Shown: piece after piece, positions 1 through 8,699 of the stretch
How positions within the stretch are numbered: the stretch's first letter is position 1
Layout of the letters: the number at the start of each line of letters is the position of its first letter
Source: Anaeromassilibacillus stercoravium
Lineage (GTDB): Bacteria; Bacillota; Clostridia; Oscillospirales; Acutalibacteraceae
DNA length: 64,000 nucleotides
Reading direction: 5' to 3'
Assembly: GCA_019118845.1 (NCBI GenBank)
Contig: DWYE01000069.1
Coordinates: forward strand, 52,233 to 116,232
Notes under the pieces: generated by a model
The model's input: the letters and a program-made list of their open reading frames with translations, nothing else
Database searches by the model: none
Told to the model about the DNA's origin: nothing
Translations under genes and position numbers: made by a program

Positions 1-23
1 ACCTCTTTGATGTCGTTTAACAT
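1..23 (-). CDS. hpt: start of a probable hypoxanthine phosphoribosyltransferase gene (partial)
   Basis: An AGGAAAGG ribosome binding site sits just upstream of an ATG (forward positions 21-23) that opens the frame M-L-N-D-I-K-E before the window ends. It follows tilS by 19 bases on the same strand. In Firmicutes tilS is very often followed by hpt, whose proteins often begin in a similar way, so the purine-salvage enzyme hpt is the natural guess. Seven codons cannot prove identity: the start is seen in the sequence, the name comes from gene order. Confidence 0.5.
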
Positions 24-42
24 GTTCTGCCCGTTCCTTTCC

Positions 43-1437
43 TCATGAATTGTCTGAAACACGTTGATCCGCTGCTTCCTCCGGCTCCCATACGGTAATC
101 AGAAGCATCTGCTCCGCATCCTTTGGCACACGGGCACGCTCCGACGGACCAAAGCCCTCCATCCATAGAATTTCCTTCCCATCCTCCAATAGGAGGATGC
201 GATCCCGCAGCAAAGGCTCTATTTTGGCCTCATTAAACAACTTTTTTAACGATTTCGAAACGCCGCGCTTCGCCGGACGGAAGCAATCTCCCTCCCGGCG
301 GTTTCGAAAGAACAGTTTAGATGTAATTGTATCATAGTTGATGCAATTATGAAATAACAAATTTTTAAATTTATTTTGGTTCTCCAGGTCTTTCTTGTGG
401 ATTTTCCTTAAAGCGGCCATCCGGCCGTCCGGCAGGCGGGTCGTTTTCCCTGTGACGGGCAGACTCCAAGGGGGAAGCGGCTTCTGCGCCACAAAGAGAG
501 TATTGCCCTGCACGGCGAGTTGTATTCCACCCGGCGCGCTCAGGCTGCCGCGCCCCGCGCGGACCATCGCCGCCGCCTGTTCCAGATGAATTGCCTCCGG
601 CTGGGCGCCTCCCGCACGCCGGAGGATTCGCTCCAGCGCCCGGACCAAAATGGCCGTGGGCAGCGCCGCAAGTTCCGTGCGGGAATAGCCGTTGGGGGTT
701 TTTGCCCGTTCGACCGCCCGCTGTGCTTCCTCCTGCAAATAGGCCTCGTCGCGGGCAAGACGCGCTGTCATCCCCGCAATCTCCCGTTCCAACGCTGGGT
801 TGACCGCTTTCAGCGCGGGCACCACGTCCAGCCGGACCCGGTTGCGGGCAAACCCGCGGTCGGCATTGGTTTGATCCGTCACGTATGGCAGATGGTAAAA
901 CCGGCAATACGCCTCCACCTGTTCCCGCGTGATGCGCAAAAACGGGCGCACAATCTTCCCCCGCACCGGCGGGATTCCACACAGCCCGCGCAGCCCCGCG
1001 CCGCGCGTCAGATGCAGCAGCACGGTCTCCACCTGGTCCGAAAGGGTGTGCGCTGTGGCGATGCGGTCCGTCCCGCGGTCCGCCAGCTCCTGAAAGAAGG
1101 CATACCGCACCTCGCGCCCGCATTCCTCAAGGCCGAGATTGCGCTCCCGCGCCTGCTGCTTTACATCCGCATGCAGGACGCGCAGAGGGATTCCGTTTTC
1201 TTCGCACCAGCGCCGGACCACCTCTTCGTCCTGATCGGCCGCGCTCCCGCGCAAGCCGTGGTTGACATGGGCCGCCAACACCTGCAAATCGGTGTGATAA
1301 ACGAGAAAATGGGTAAGCGCCATCGAGTCGGCCCCACCGGACAGGCCGACAATCACCCTGCCCTGCGGTGGGAAAAGGCCAAACTCGGCGATTACCCCTT
1401 TGATTTGGCCTAGGATCTGCTGCATCTCCTCATTCAT
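43..1437 (-). CDS. tilS: tRNA(Ile)-lysidine synthetase TilS
   Basis: Modifies C34 of the CAU-anticodon tRNA-Ile to lysidine in an ATP-dependent reaction, so the tRNA reads AUA instead of AUG. About 464 residues, normal for the family. The PP-loop ATP-binding motif SGGADSMAL lies near residue 32, followed by HVNHGLRG and the HTLSDQVETVLLHLTRG segment typical of the N-type ATPase domain. The C-terminal TilS domain contains NRREGDCFRPAKR. The frame is open further upstream, but this ATG has GGAGGT eight bases before it and gives a family-like N-terminus. It overlaps the end of dnaB by eight bases, so the two are probably translationally coupled in the rnj-gdpP-rplI-dnaB-tilS operon. Confidence 0.96.
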   Translation of the reverse strand: MNEEMQQILGQIKGVIAEFGLFPPQGRVIVGLSGGADSMALTHFLVYHTDLQVLAAHVNHGLRGSAADQDEEVVRRWCEENGIPLRVLHADVKQQARERNLGLEECGREVRYAFFQELADRGTDRIATAHTLSDQVETVLLHLTRGAGLRGLCGIPPVRGKIVRPFLRITREQVEAYCRFYHLPYVTDQTNADRGFARNRVRLDVVPALKAVNPALEREIAGMTARLARDEAYLQEEAQRAVERAKTPNGYSRTELAALPTAILVRALERILRRAGGAQPEAIHLEQAAAMVRAGRGSLSAPGGIQLAVQGNTLFVAQKPLPPWSLPVTGKTTRLPDGRMAALRKIHKKDLENQNKFKNLLFHNCINYDTITSKLFFRNRREGDCFRPAKRGVSKSLKKLFNEAKIEPLLRDRILLLEDGKEILWMEGFGPSERARVPKDAEQMLLITVWEPEEAADQRVSDNS

Positions 1438-2800
1438 GACGCAGCACCTCCTGGGCGGTAAAACGCATAAATTCACCCTGCCAATGCAGCGGGACCGTCT
1501 TTGTCTCGCCATGGCGGTTCTTTGCAACAATACACTCGCCGCTGTTGCGGTCCTCCGATTCGCCCGGCGCATCCGCAGAGGCATAGTAATCTTCGCGGTA
1601 CAAAAACAGGACGATGTCCGCATCCTGTTCGATAGAACCGGAATCGCGCAGGTCCGAGAGCATGGGACGGTGCGTGGTGCGCTGTTCGCTCGCACGGGAG
1701 AGCTGGGACAGCGTCAGCACCGGGACGTTGAGTTCCTTTGCCATGATCTTCAAATTTCGCGTGATCTCGGAAATCTCCTGCACACGGTTTCCGTCCCCGC
1801 TGCGCTTGGTGGAACCGGACATCAACTGCAAATAGTCGATCACCACGAGGTCCACGTCCTTGAGGCGGCGCAGCTTTGCCTTCATCTCCGGGACCGTGAT
1901 GCCGGAGCTGTCGTCAAAATACATCTGCGTTTTCGAGAGGATGTCGCCGCCCTCGATCAAGCGGACCCATTCCTCCTCCGTGAGCTTGCCGGTGCGCAAT
2001 TTGGTGCCGCCCACCAGGGCCTCCGTGGAGAGCAAGCGCGAAACCAGCTGCTCCTTGGTCATTTCCAATGAAAAAAAGGCGACGCGCTTGTCCGCCTTGA
2101 CCGCCGCATGGCGCGCGATGTTCAGCGCAAAGCTCGTCTTGCCCATGCCGGGGCGGGCCGCCAAGAGGATCAAATCCGAGCGGTTCAGCCCCGTGATGGT
2201 GTCGTCCAGTTCCTTGATGCCGGTGGGCACGCCCTTATATTGGTCACTGTCCGGCGAATTGAGCAGATCCAGCCGGTCGAGCGTCTGGATGATGATCTCG
2301 TCAATCCGCTGCAACCCCTGCATATTCTTCCCGCGCCGGATGTCGAAGATGCGTTGCTCCGCGGAATCCAACAGGGTCGCTGCATCCGCCGTCCCGTCCG
2401 CTGCCTCTTCCATGATCTCCCGCGCGGTGGTAATCAGCGTGCGGATGTCGTACTTGTCCCGGACAATCCGGGCGTACGACTCCACATTGCTGATGGACGG
2501 CACGATCTGCGCCAATTGCAGCAGATACGTCTTCCCGCTCGCCTCGTCAAACTCCCGGCTCTCTTTGAGCTTCTCTAGGACCGTGACAAAGTCCACCGGC
2601 TTGCCCAGGGTAAACATATCCAGCATCGCGCCGTAAATCAGGCCGTTATTCGTCTGGTAAAAGTAATCGGGCCGCGGCAAAATCTCCGCCACGCGGTCCA
2701 GGCAGGAGGAATCCAGCAGGATCGCGCCCAGCACGGACTGCTCGGCCTCCGGGCTGAACGGCAGATTCAAAGCGCTATAGCCCGTTGAAAGATTGTCCAT
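1430..2800 (-). CDS. dnaB: replicative DNA helicase DnaB (DnaC of Bacillus)
   Basis: Hexameric 5'-3' replicative helicase that unwinds DNA at the fork. 456 residues, typical length. The N-terminal DnaB domain starts at LPFSPEAEQSVLGAILL; the RecA-like motor carries Walker A ARPGMGKTSFALNIA near residue 217, Walker B-type VDLVVIDYLQLMSG and the C-terminal HRHGETKTVPLHW-like segment (NRHGETKT). No intein is present. The ATG is preceded by AGGAGGAGG. It starts 42 bases after rplI and overlaps tilS, fitting the gdpP-rplI-dnaB order conserved in Firmicutes. Confidence 0.98.
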   Translation of the reverse strand: MDNLSTGYSALNLPFSPEAEQSVLGAILLDSSCLDRVAEILPRPDYFYQTNNGLIYGAMLDMFTLGKPVDFVTVLEKLKESREFDEASGKTYLLQLAQIVPSISNVESYARIVRDKYDIRTLITTAREIMEEAADGTADAATLLDSAEQRIFDIRRGKNMQGLQRIDEIIIQTLDRLDLLNSPDSDQYKGVPTGIKELDDTITGLNRSDLILLAARPGMGKTSFALNIARHAAVKADKRVAFFSLEMTKEQLVSRLLSTEALVGGTKLRTGKLTEEEWVRLIEGGDILSKTQMYFDDSSGITVPEMKAKLRRLKDVDLVVIDYLQLMSGSTKRSGDGNRVQEISEITRNLKIMAKELNVPVLTLSQLSRASEQRTTHRPMLSDLRDSGSIEQDADIVLFLYREDYYASADAPGESEDRNSGECIVAKNRHGETKTVPLHWQGEFMRFTAQEVLRHE

Positions 2801-2842
2801 CCCGGAACCTCCTCCTTACTTCTGAATATGCAAAATCCAAAA

Positions 2843-3292
2843 TTACTCCGCTTCGGAAACCACCGCATAAATCTTCGCGCTGATCCCTGTATAGAGCTTG
2901 ATCTGGCATTCATATGTGCCGAACGCTTTAATATCGCCGTCGATTTCGATCTTGCGCTTGTCGATGTCGATGTGATAGACCTTCTTGATCTCCTCCGCGA
3001 TCTCCTTCGCCGTGACGGACCCAAACAGGCGGCCGCCCTGCCCGCCCTTGGCGTACAGTTTAATGCTCTTGCCCTCGAGCTTTTCCGCGGCGTCCTTCGC
3101 ATTGGCCTTCTCCACTTCGATCTTGTGCGCCTTCGCAGCCTCTGCGTTCTTCAATTCGTTCATCGCCTGCGCATTGGCCTCTTTCGCCAGCTTGCGCGGG
3201 AACAGGAAGTTGCGGGCATAGCCGTCCGAAACGCTGACGAGCTCCCCTTTCTTACCGGTCCCCTTAATATCCTGAAGCAATACGACTTTCAT
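2843..3292 (-). CDS. rplI: 50S ribosomal protein L9
   Basis: Binds 23S rRNA at the base of the L1 stalk and helps keep the reading frame. 149 residues, the usual size. The N-terminus MKVVLLQDIKGTGKKGELV and the NFLFPRKLA segment are the L9 signature; a long charged helix links it to the C-terminal domain with GGRLFGSVTAKEIAE. The frame is open upstream, but this ATG has GGAGGG seven bases before it and yields the canonical start. It lies between gdpP and dnaB, the normal neighbours. Confidence 0.97.
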   Translation of the reverse strand: MKVVLLQDIKGTGKKGELVSVSDGYARNFLFPRKLAKEANAQAMNELKNAEAAKAHKIEVEKANAKDAAEKLEGKSIKLYAKGGQGGRLFGSVTAKEIAEEIKKVYHIDIDKRKIEIDGDIKAFGTYECQIKLYTGISAKIYAVVSEAE

Positions 3293-3355
3293 GATTGTTC
3301 CCTCCATGTAAAAAACTGTTCCAGTCCCTGATGGAAACCAGAGACGGACCGGAAC

Positions 3356-3393
3356 CACGGAGAAAGGCAGGAAACGCCCTGTCTTTCTCCGTG
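3356..3393. other. long inverted repeat between gdpP and rplI
   Basis: CACGGAGAAAG-GCAGG and its near-perfect complement (CCTGTCTTTCTCCGTG) form a stem of about 16 pairs with one G/A exception and a short loop. No T-tract follows on either strand, so it is not a standard terminator. In the polycistronic transcript it would sit some 65 bases before the L9 start and may act as an RNA stability or processing element. Its role is inferred. Confidence 0.6.
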
Positions 3394-3413
3394 ATTCCGA
3401 TGCAAAAAACCCT

Positions 3414-5384
3414 TTATTTCTGCCCAGCCGGGAGCTGCGCTTTTTCTTTGATCGCTGCCACCAGCTTAGTCCTTGCCTGTTCAATGGTCAAATTGGGAAG
3501 CTGGGTTGCCGCCATCGTGAGATGGCCTCCGCCCCCCAACACCTCCATCACCAGCTGGACGTTGATGTCCCCCAGGGAGCGCGCGGAAATATTCATCACA
3601 TTCCCCGTTGGGTAGATGACAAAGGACGCCTTAACGCCCCGGATGGAAAGCAGCTCGTCCGCCGCCTGCGAGGAGACGACCCGGATGTCCGGGAATTCCT
3701 TATCGGCGCAGGCGATGGCGCAGTTCTGTTGAATCTCGGCCCCGGAGACAATTTTATACTTCGCCTTATAGCTGTCGATGGAATCGGCAAACATGCGCTT
3801 GACCTCCACCGTATCGGCTCCACGGCGGCGCAGGTAGGCGGCCGCCTCAAAGGTCCGCACGCCCGTCTTGAGCACAAAGCTCTTTGTATCCAGCATAATT
3901 CCCGCCAAAAGCGCTTCGGCCTCGTGCTGGGTGAGTGTGCTGTCCCCGATGTATTGCACCAGTTCCGCCACCATCTCCGAGGCGGAGCTGGCATAGGGCT
4001 CGTGGTAAAAGACAATGGCATTGTCAATGCGCTTGACCATCAGGCGATGGTGGTCGATCACCACCACGCGGCTCACATGGTTGAGCAACTCGCGGCTTTC
4101 CACAAAGTCCGGGGAATGCGTATCGACCACAATCAACAGCGTCCGCGGGGACAACTGCTCCATCGCGTCCATCGGGGAAAGGAACACCACGCGGTCGCCC
4201 GAATTGGCATCGATCCGTTCCACGATCTGCCCCGCAAGCGTTTGCTGGCGGTCCACCACGACAAAAGCGGGTTTGTGAAGCGCCTTTGTAATCACGCTCC
4301 ACAGGCCGACCGCCGCACCCATCGAGTCGAGGTCAGAAAAGCGGTGCCCCATAATCAACACGTTTTCCGACTCTTTGATGTGGTCGGAGAGCGTCGCAGC
4401 GATGACCCGCGTGCGCACCTTGTCGCGCTTTTCCACGCCCTTGCTCAAGCCGCCAAAAAACTCATATGTATCGTTTTTCTGCTTGACGGCCACCTGGTCC
4501 CCGCCGCGCCCCAGCGCCATTTCCAGCGCTTTGCGCGCCCATTGTTCCGCCTCTTGCAGAGATTCCGCCCCGCGCGCCACGCCGATCGAAACCGTCGCGC
4601 TGCGGCGCTCCCCCGCCTTGATTTCCCGGATCTTGTCCAGGACTTCAAAGCGTTTCTCCATGGCCTGCCGGATATGAATTTCATCCGTCAGGATCAAAAA
4701 GCGCCCGCCGGAGAGCCGCCGGAGGAAGCCGCCCATGCTCTGCGCCCATTCGGTGAGCACCTGCTCCACCTCCGAGGCAATGCGCGCGTCCTCGCTGCCG
4801 CTGGAATCGCGCGCCAATTCCTCCCGGTTATCAAAATGCGCCAGCGCTACTACCGGGTGCTTTTCCACATATTCCCGGTTGATCGCCTTATAATAGGTGT
4901 CGTCCACCAAGCAGAGGATATGCCCCTGCTCCGTCTTTGACGCAAATGCAGTAAACTGCCGGTCCCCGATGGTCACATCCGTCCCTTTGGCCGCCACCAC
5001 CTGCTGGATGGTGTGCGGGTACAGGAACTTCATCACATTTTCCCCGCGGCAATCGCGCGCCCTACCCGCGCTCTCTAAAAAGGCGGCGTTGGCCCAAACA
5101 ATGTCCCCCGCCTCCCCCACGATCGCCATGGGCATGGTAAACTGTTCCAAAGCATCGTACTCTTTTCCGAAGAGCACCTTCTTGGCCGCTTTGACAGAGG
5201 TGTATACATAGCTCTGGAAGCGGATATGCACAATGGCAATGGCGAGGATCGCTACAACGGCTACCACCGCCTCGATGAAAAAAACCATCTTGTGGCCGGT
5301 AAACCAGCTGATCAGCGCCATAATCAGCATCGCCGCCGCCAGTACAAAGCAGATCGGCGATGCCACCCAAACCTTTTTTTTCAC
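3414..5384 (-). CDS. gdpP: cyclic-di-AMP phosphodiesterase GdpP (PAS / degenerate GGDEF / DHH-DHHA1)
   Basis: Membrane-bound enzyme that degrades c-di-AMP to pApA, controlling potassium and cell-wall homeostasis. 656 residues. Two hydrophobic segments occupy roughly residues 1-55; a PAS-like region follows; the GGDEF domain is degenerate (LSGGRFLILTDE in place of the active motif), as usual for this family. The DHH phosphoesterase part has MGHRFSDLDSMGAAVGL near residue 345, VVDTHSPDF, VVVIDHHRL and a DHHA1 end with GGGGHLTMAA. The start is GTG with AAGGAG seven bases upstream. It lies between rnj and rplI. A transmembrane PAS-GGDEF-DHH protein beside rplI and dnaB is diagnostic of GdpP/YybT. 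Confidence 0.95.
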   Translation of the reverse strand: MKKKVWVASPICFVLAAAMLIMALISWFTGHKMVFFIEAVVAVVAILAIAIVHIRFQSYVYTSVKAAKKVLFGKEYDALEQFTMPMAIVGEAGDIVWANAAFLESAGRARDCRGENVMKFLYPHTIQQVVAAKGTDVTIGDRQFTAFASKTEQGHILCLVDDTYYKAINREYVEKHPVVALAHFDNREELARDSSGSEDARIASEVEQVLTEWAQSMGGFLRRLSGGRFLILTDEIHIRQAMEKRFEVLDKIREIKAGERRSATVSIGVARGAESLQEAEQWARKALEMALGRGGDQVAVKQKNDTYEFFGGLSKGVEKRDKVRTRVIAATLSDHIKESENVLIMGHRFSDLDSMGAAVGLWSVITKALHKPAFVVVDRQQTLAGQIVERIDANSGDRVVFLSPMDAMEQLSPRTLLIVVDTHSPDFVESRELLNHVSRVVVIDHHRLMVKRIDNAIVFYHEPYASSASEMVAELVQYIGDSTLTQHEAEALLAGIMLDTKSFVLKTGVRTFEAAAYLRRRGADTVEVKRMFADSIDSYKAKYKIVSGAEIQQNCAIACADKEFPDIRVVSSQAADELLSIRGVKASFVIYPTGNVMNISARSLGDINVQLVMEVLGGGGHLTMAATQLPNLTIEQARTKLVAAIKEKAQLPAGQK

Positions 5385-5431
5385 GGTTGATCTCCTTCAA
5401 CACTCCCGTGCTTCTTGCGCATGGCAGGGCC

Positions 5432-7381
5432 TCAGACCTCCATAATGATGGGGAGGATCATCGGGCTGCGGCGCGTGCGCTCATACAGGAACCGGGAAAG
5501 TTCATCTTTGATGCGCGTCTTGAGCGTGCCCCAATCGTGGATATGGTGCTCGGAACAGCTCTCCAACGCCGCGGCGACGCGCTTTTTGGCCTCGTCGATC
5601 AACGGCTCCGCCTCACGCACATAGACAAATCCGCGGGAGACCACATCCGGGCCGGCCACGATCTGCCCGTTGTCGTCGATGGTACATACCACGACAATCA
5701 GGCCGTCCTCTGCCAGATGCTTGCGGTCCCGCAGCACAATGCTCCCCACGTCCCCTACGCCGAGGCCGTCCACCAGGATACGCCCGGCGGGTACGGAGGT
5801 GAGCTTCTTCATATACTCCTGATTGATCTCCAACACATCGCCGATGTCGCCGATATAGACATTGGCGGGGTCCATTCCCATAGAGATGGCCAGCCCTGCA
5901 TTTTTACGCAGGTGTTTTTGCTCGCCATGGAACGGGATGAAATATTTCGGCTTTGTGATGCCCTGGATGATTTTGAGTTCCTCCTGGCAGGCGTGGCCGG
6001 ACACATGCACTTCATACATGGATTCGTAAATCACTTCGCAGCCCCGCTTTAAGAGCTCATCGACCACCGCGCCCACGGTCTTTTCGTTGCCGGGGATCGG
6101 CCTTGCCGAAATAATGATAAAGTCCTCCGGGCCGACCTCCACCTTCCGGTGGTCGGCAAACGCCATGCGCGTCAAAGCGCTCATCGGCTCCCCCTGGCTG
6201 CCGGTTGTAATCAAGACCACTTTCTCGCGCGGGTACCGGTTGAGCAGGTCGATGTCGATCAACACGCCGTCCGGAACCTGTAAATAGCCCATTTCCACCG
6301 CGATACCCATGACGTTCAGCATGCTTCGGCCCGAAAGCGCCACCTTGCGGCCATAGCGCACCGCACAGTTGATAATCTGCTGCACGCGGCTGATGTTGGA
6401 GGCAAATGTCGCGATGATAATGCGCTTCTTCTCCGCCTTCTTAAACAGGCTTTCGAAGGTATTATCCACCATTTGCTCGGTCTTGGTGTAACCGGGACGC
6501 TCCGCGTTGGTGGAATCGGCCAGCAACGCCAAAACGCCCTCGTTTCCCAGCTCTGCAAAGCGGCCCAAGTCGATCATCTCGCCCCAAGCGGGCGTGCAAT
6601 CAATCTTAAAGTCGCCGGTGTAAACCACCGTGCCAGCGGGCGAGTGGATGGCAAAGCCCACAGAATCCGGGATCGAATGGTTCACATGGATGAATTCCAC
6701 ATCCATGCAACCCAATTTCACCGTCTGGCCCGGCTTGACTACATTCATCTTGACCTTCCCGGAAAGGCCGTGCTCTTTGAGTTTCCCATCGACCAAACCA
6801 AGGGTCAGCATCGTGCCGTAGATGGGCAAATTCACCCTTTTGAGCAGATACGGCAATGCACCGATGTGGTCCTCGTGCCCATGCGTGAGCACAATCCCGC
6901 GGATCTTATCCGCATTGCGCTCCACAAAGGTGAAATCCGGCAGCACCAGGTCTACGCCCAGCATATCGTCGTCTGGGAAAGACATGCCGCAGTCGACGAT
7001 CAGCATATCGCCCTCACACTCGTAGAGGGTAAAGTTTTTCCCGATCTCATTCAGGCCGCCCAAAAAGTAAATCCGGATGGACGGCTTCTTCGCTCCACTG
7101 TTCTGCCCCCGCTTTTTTCCCCGCGGGGCCGCAGCCTTTGTTTCCTTGCTGTTCTGGTGCTGTGCCTTTTCCGGCTCCGCCTTTTTCGGAGCACGGCGCA
7201 TCGTGCGGCGCTTTGACGGTTCCGCTTTCGCCGCCGGCGCCTCCGCCTGGATGGGCTGTTCCGGCCGCTGCGGCAGCGTCACTTTCCCATAAAGCGCAGG
7301 GTGGATGCCCGCCGCTATACCCATCTCGTTTTTCTCAGGCGGATTGGATGTTCCTTCATGATTCCTATTTTGTTCTATCAA
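5432..7381 (-). CDS. rnj: ribonuclease J
   Basis: Metallo-beta-lactamase/beta-CASP ribonuclease with 5'-3' exonuclease and endonuclease activity, central to mRNA decay and rRNA maturation. Core motifs: YFLGGLNEIGKN, DCGMSFPD, the zinc motif HGHEDHIGALPYL, the HVNHSIPDSVG segment, VYTGDFKID and HVSGHACQEE. The chosen start is a TTG with GGAGGT seven bases upstream, giving 649 residues; the frame is open for 56 more codons without a convincing site. A basic, Ala/Lys/Pro-rich extension (about residues 25-100) precedes the catalytic domain and is low-complexity. First gene of the operon running through gdpP, rplI, dnaB and tilS; a promoter lies about 300 bases upstream. Confidence 0.95.
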   Translation of the reverse strand: MIEQNRNHEGTSNPPEKNEMGIAAGIHPALYGKVTLPQRPEQPIQAEAPAAKAEPSKRRTMRRAPKKAEPEKAQHQNSKETKAAAPRGKKRGQNSGAKKPSIRIYFLGGLNEIGKNFTLYECEGDMLIVDCGMSFPDDDMLGVDLVLPDFTFVERNADKIRGIVLTHGHEDHIGALPYLLKRVNLPIYGTMLTLGLVDGKLKEHGLSGKVKMNVVKPGQTVKLGCMDVEFIHVNHSIPDSVGFAIHSPAGTVVYTGDFKIDCTPAWGEMIDLGRFAELGNEGVLALLADSTNAERPGYTKTEQMVDNTFESLFKKAEKKRIIIATFASNISRVQQIINCAVRYGRKVALSGRSMLNVMGIAVEMGYLQVPDGVLIDIDLLNRYPREKVVLITTGSQGEPMSALTRMAFADHRKVEVGPEDFIIISARPIPGNEKTVGAVVDELLKRGCEVIYESMYEVHVSGHACQEELKIIQGITKPKYFIPFHGEQKHLRKNAGLAISMGMDPANVYIGDIGDVLEINQEYMKKLTSVPAGRILVDGLGVGDVGSIVLRDRKHLAEDGLIVVVCTIDDNGQIVAGPDVVSRGFVYVREAEPLIDEAKKRVAAALESCSEHHIHDWGTLKTRIKDELSRFLYERTRRSPMILPIIMEV

Positions 7382-7684
7382 AGTACAACCTCCATTGTCT
7401 CTTGGATACGCCGATAAAACGCCCGCCTGCAAACGGTGCCTGGCGGCGTTGGCCCTCCAAAAATCATAATGATATATTTTTAATCCGCACTCCATTGCCC
7501 CGCGCTGTGCCTTCCCACACGCCCCGGAACCGCGCGCATTAATTGCCAAAACAAAACCTTAACGTACACAACAGCAAAGAGGCCCGTTCCCCGGCGCCTC
7601 CTAATCGCTCTGCCTCAATTGTATGCCGACCGCGGGCTGGATGTCCATTTGGATTCGTCAGGCCCACCAGTTTTAATTGTCATT
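7382..7684 (-). other. long untranslated leader of the rnj operon
   Basis: Roughly 297 bases separate the predicted transcription start from the TTG of rnj. No convincing gene is seen. The rnj frame remains open into this stretch, but its upstream ATG codons lack a ribosome binding site. Long leaders that mediate self-control are known for other RNase genes such as rne of E. coli; that this one does so is an inference. Confidence 0.5.
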
Positions 7685-7713
7685 ATTGTACCTTGATTCC
7701 GTATAGCTGTCAA
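7685..7713 (-). promoter_or_regulatory. sigma-A promoter of the rnj-gdpP-rplI-dnaB-tilS operon
   Basis: On the minus strand, a perfect TTGACA (forward 7708-7713), 17 bases, then TACAAT (forward 7685-7690). Near-consensus in both boxes with ideal spacing. It points toward rnj and no other gene intervenes. Confidence 0.85.
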
Positions 7714-7820
7714 GGTATGAACCGCCGGCCGGAATCCCTGTCGTTATCCCTATTATTGCCCCTTGCAATTTTCTTCAAACATTTCATAGGCCAAAATCGA
7801 AAAAACTCTTCTGCAAAATT

Positions 7821-7829
7821 ATGATATAA
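7821..7829 (+). promoter_or_regulatory. extended -10 promoter of rnhA
   Basis: TGA-TATAAT is a perfect -10 box with an extended TGn. No clear -35 box is seen at 17 bases. It precedes rnhA by about 160 bases and points away from the rnj promoter, so the region is divergent. Confidence 0.6.
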
Positions 7830-7990
7830 TGAGGACGATCCATACCGGCGCAGCCAGCGCTGCCATGCTTCCTGCCAGGGTCCTCCCAAGCATTTCTCAG
7901 GCTTCTCGCCTCTTTTAAGTGGACGGGACTCGGAAAAGCTTGTATGGGATACGCAATCAACCGCATAAGCGGAAACAAAGGACGGAAACT

Positions 7991-8446
7991 ATGAAACACG
8001 TAGAAATCTTTACGGACGGCGCCTGCCAGGGCAATCCCGGCCCCGGCGGATGGGGGGCTATCCTGCGCTTCAACGGCGTAGAAAAAGAAATCAGCGGGGG
8101 CGACCCGGACACCACCAACAACCGCATGGAGCTGATGGCGGTGATCCGCGCGCTGCAATGCTTGAAAGAACCCTGCGCCGTCACGCTTTGCAGCGATTCG
8201 CAGTATGTCTGCAACGCGATCGAAAAGGGTTGGGCGGTCAAGTGGCGGCAAAATGGCTGGCGGAAAGCAGACAAATCCCCCGCCCTGAACACCGACCTCT
8301 GGGAGATCCTCCTGCACTTGCTGGAAATCCATCGCGTGGAGATCGTCTGGGTGCGCGGGCACAATGGGCATCCGGAGAACGAGCGGTGCGACCGTTTGGC
8401 CGTTGCGGGCGCCGAACGCGCCAAGGCCGCCGGCGCTGTCGTTTGA
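7991..8446 (+). CDS. rnhA: ribonuclease HI
   Basis: Cleaves the RNA strand of RNA:DNA hybrids (R-loops, primers, ribonucleotide tracts). 151 residues, close to the E. coli enzyme. The four acidic catalytic residues are visible: FTDGACQGNPGPGGWGA (Asp), NRMELMAVIRAL (Glu), LCSDSQYVCNAI (Asp) and GHNGHPENERCDRLA (Asp), together with the basic protrusion around GWAVKWRQNGWRKA. The ATG at 7991 gives the canonical N-terminus; upstream in-frame starts have no ribosome binding site. It stands alone between the rnj promoter region and the isc genes. Confidence 0.96.
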   Translation: MKHVEIFTDGACQGNPGPGGWGAILRFNGVEKEISGGDPDTTNNRMELMAVIRALQCLKEPCAVTLCSDSQYVCNAIEKGWAVKWRQNGWRKADKSPALNTDLWEILLHLLEIHRVEIVWVRGHNGHPENERCDRLAVAGAERAKAAGAVV

Positions 8447-8566
8447 CCCTTGGCGATGCAAGCGTGTGTGCCCCCTCTGTCTACACGGGCCTCCTGCAAG
8501 GATTCTCCCCTATTTTGCCATCCTTCAACAACCTTTGCCACTTTGAAACTTTTTTGCAAAAAGGGC

Positions 8567-8595
8567 TTGCAAAGTATACTGGAATAGTGTATATT
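8567..8595 (+). promoter_or_regulatory. sigma-A promoter of iscS-iscU
   Basis: TTGCAA, 17 bases, TATATT. It lies about 105 bases before iscS in the otherwise gene-free stretch between rnhA and iscS. No typical IscR box was recognised near it. Confidence 0.7.
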
Positions 8596-8699
8596 CAATT
8601 CATAGTAAATTAGTAAGGATTAAATATTCCTGTACCGGCAATCCCTGGTACGGGGTATGGAAGTACTAATCACATTTTGGAAAGGAAAGGTGCGTATCC

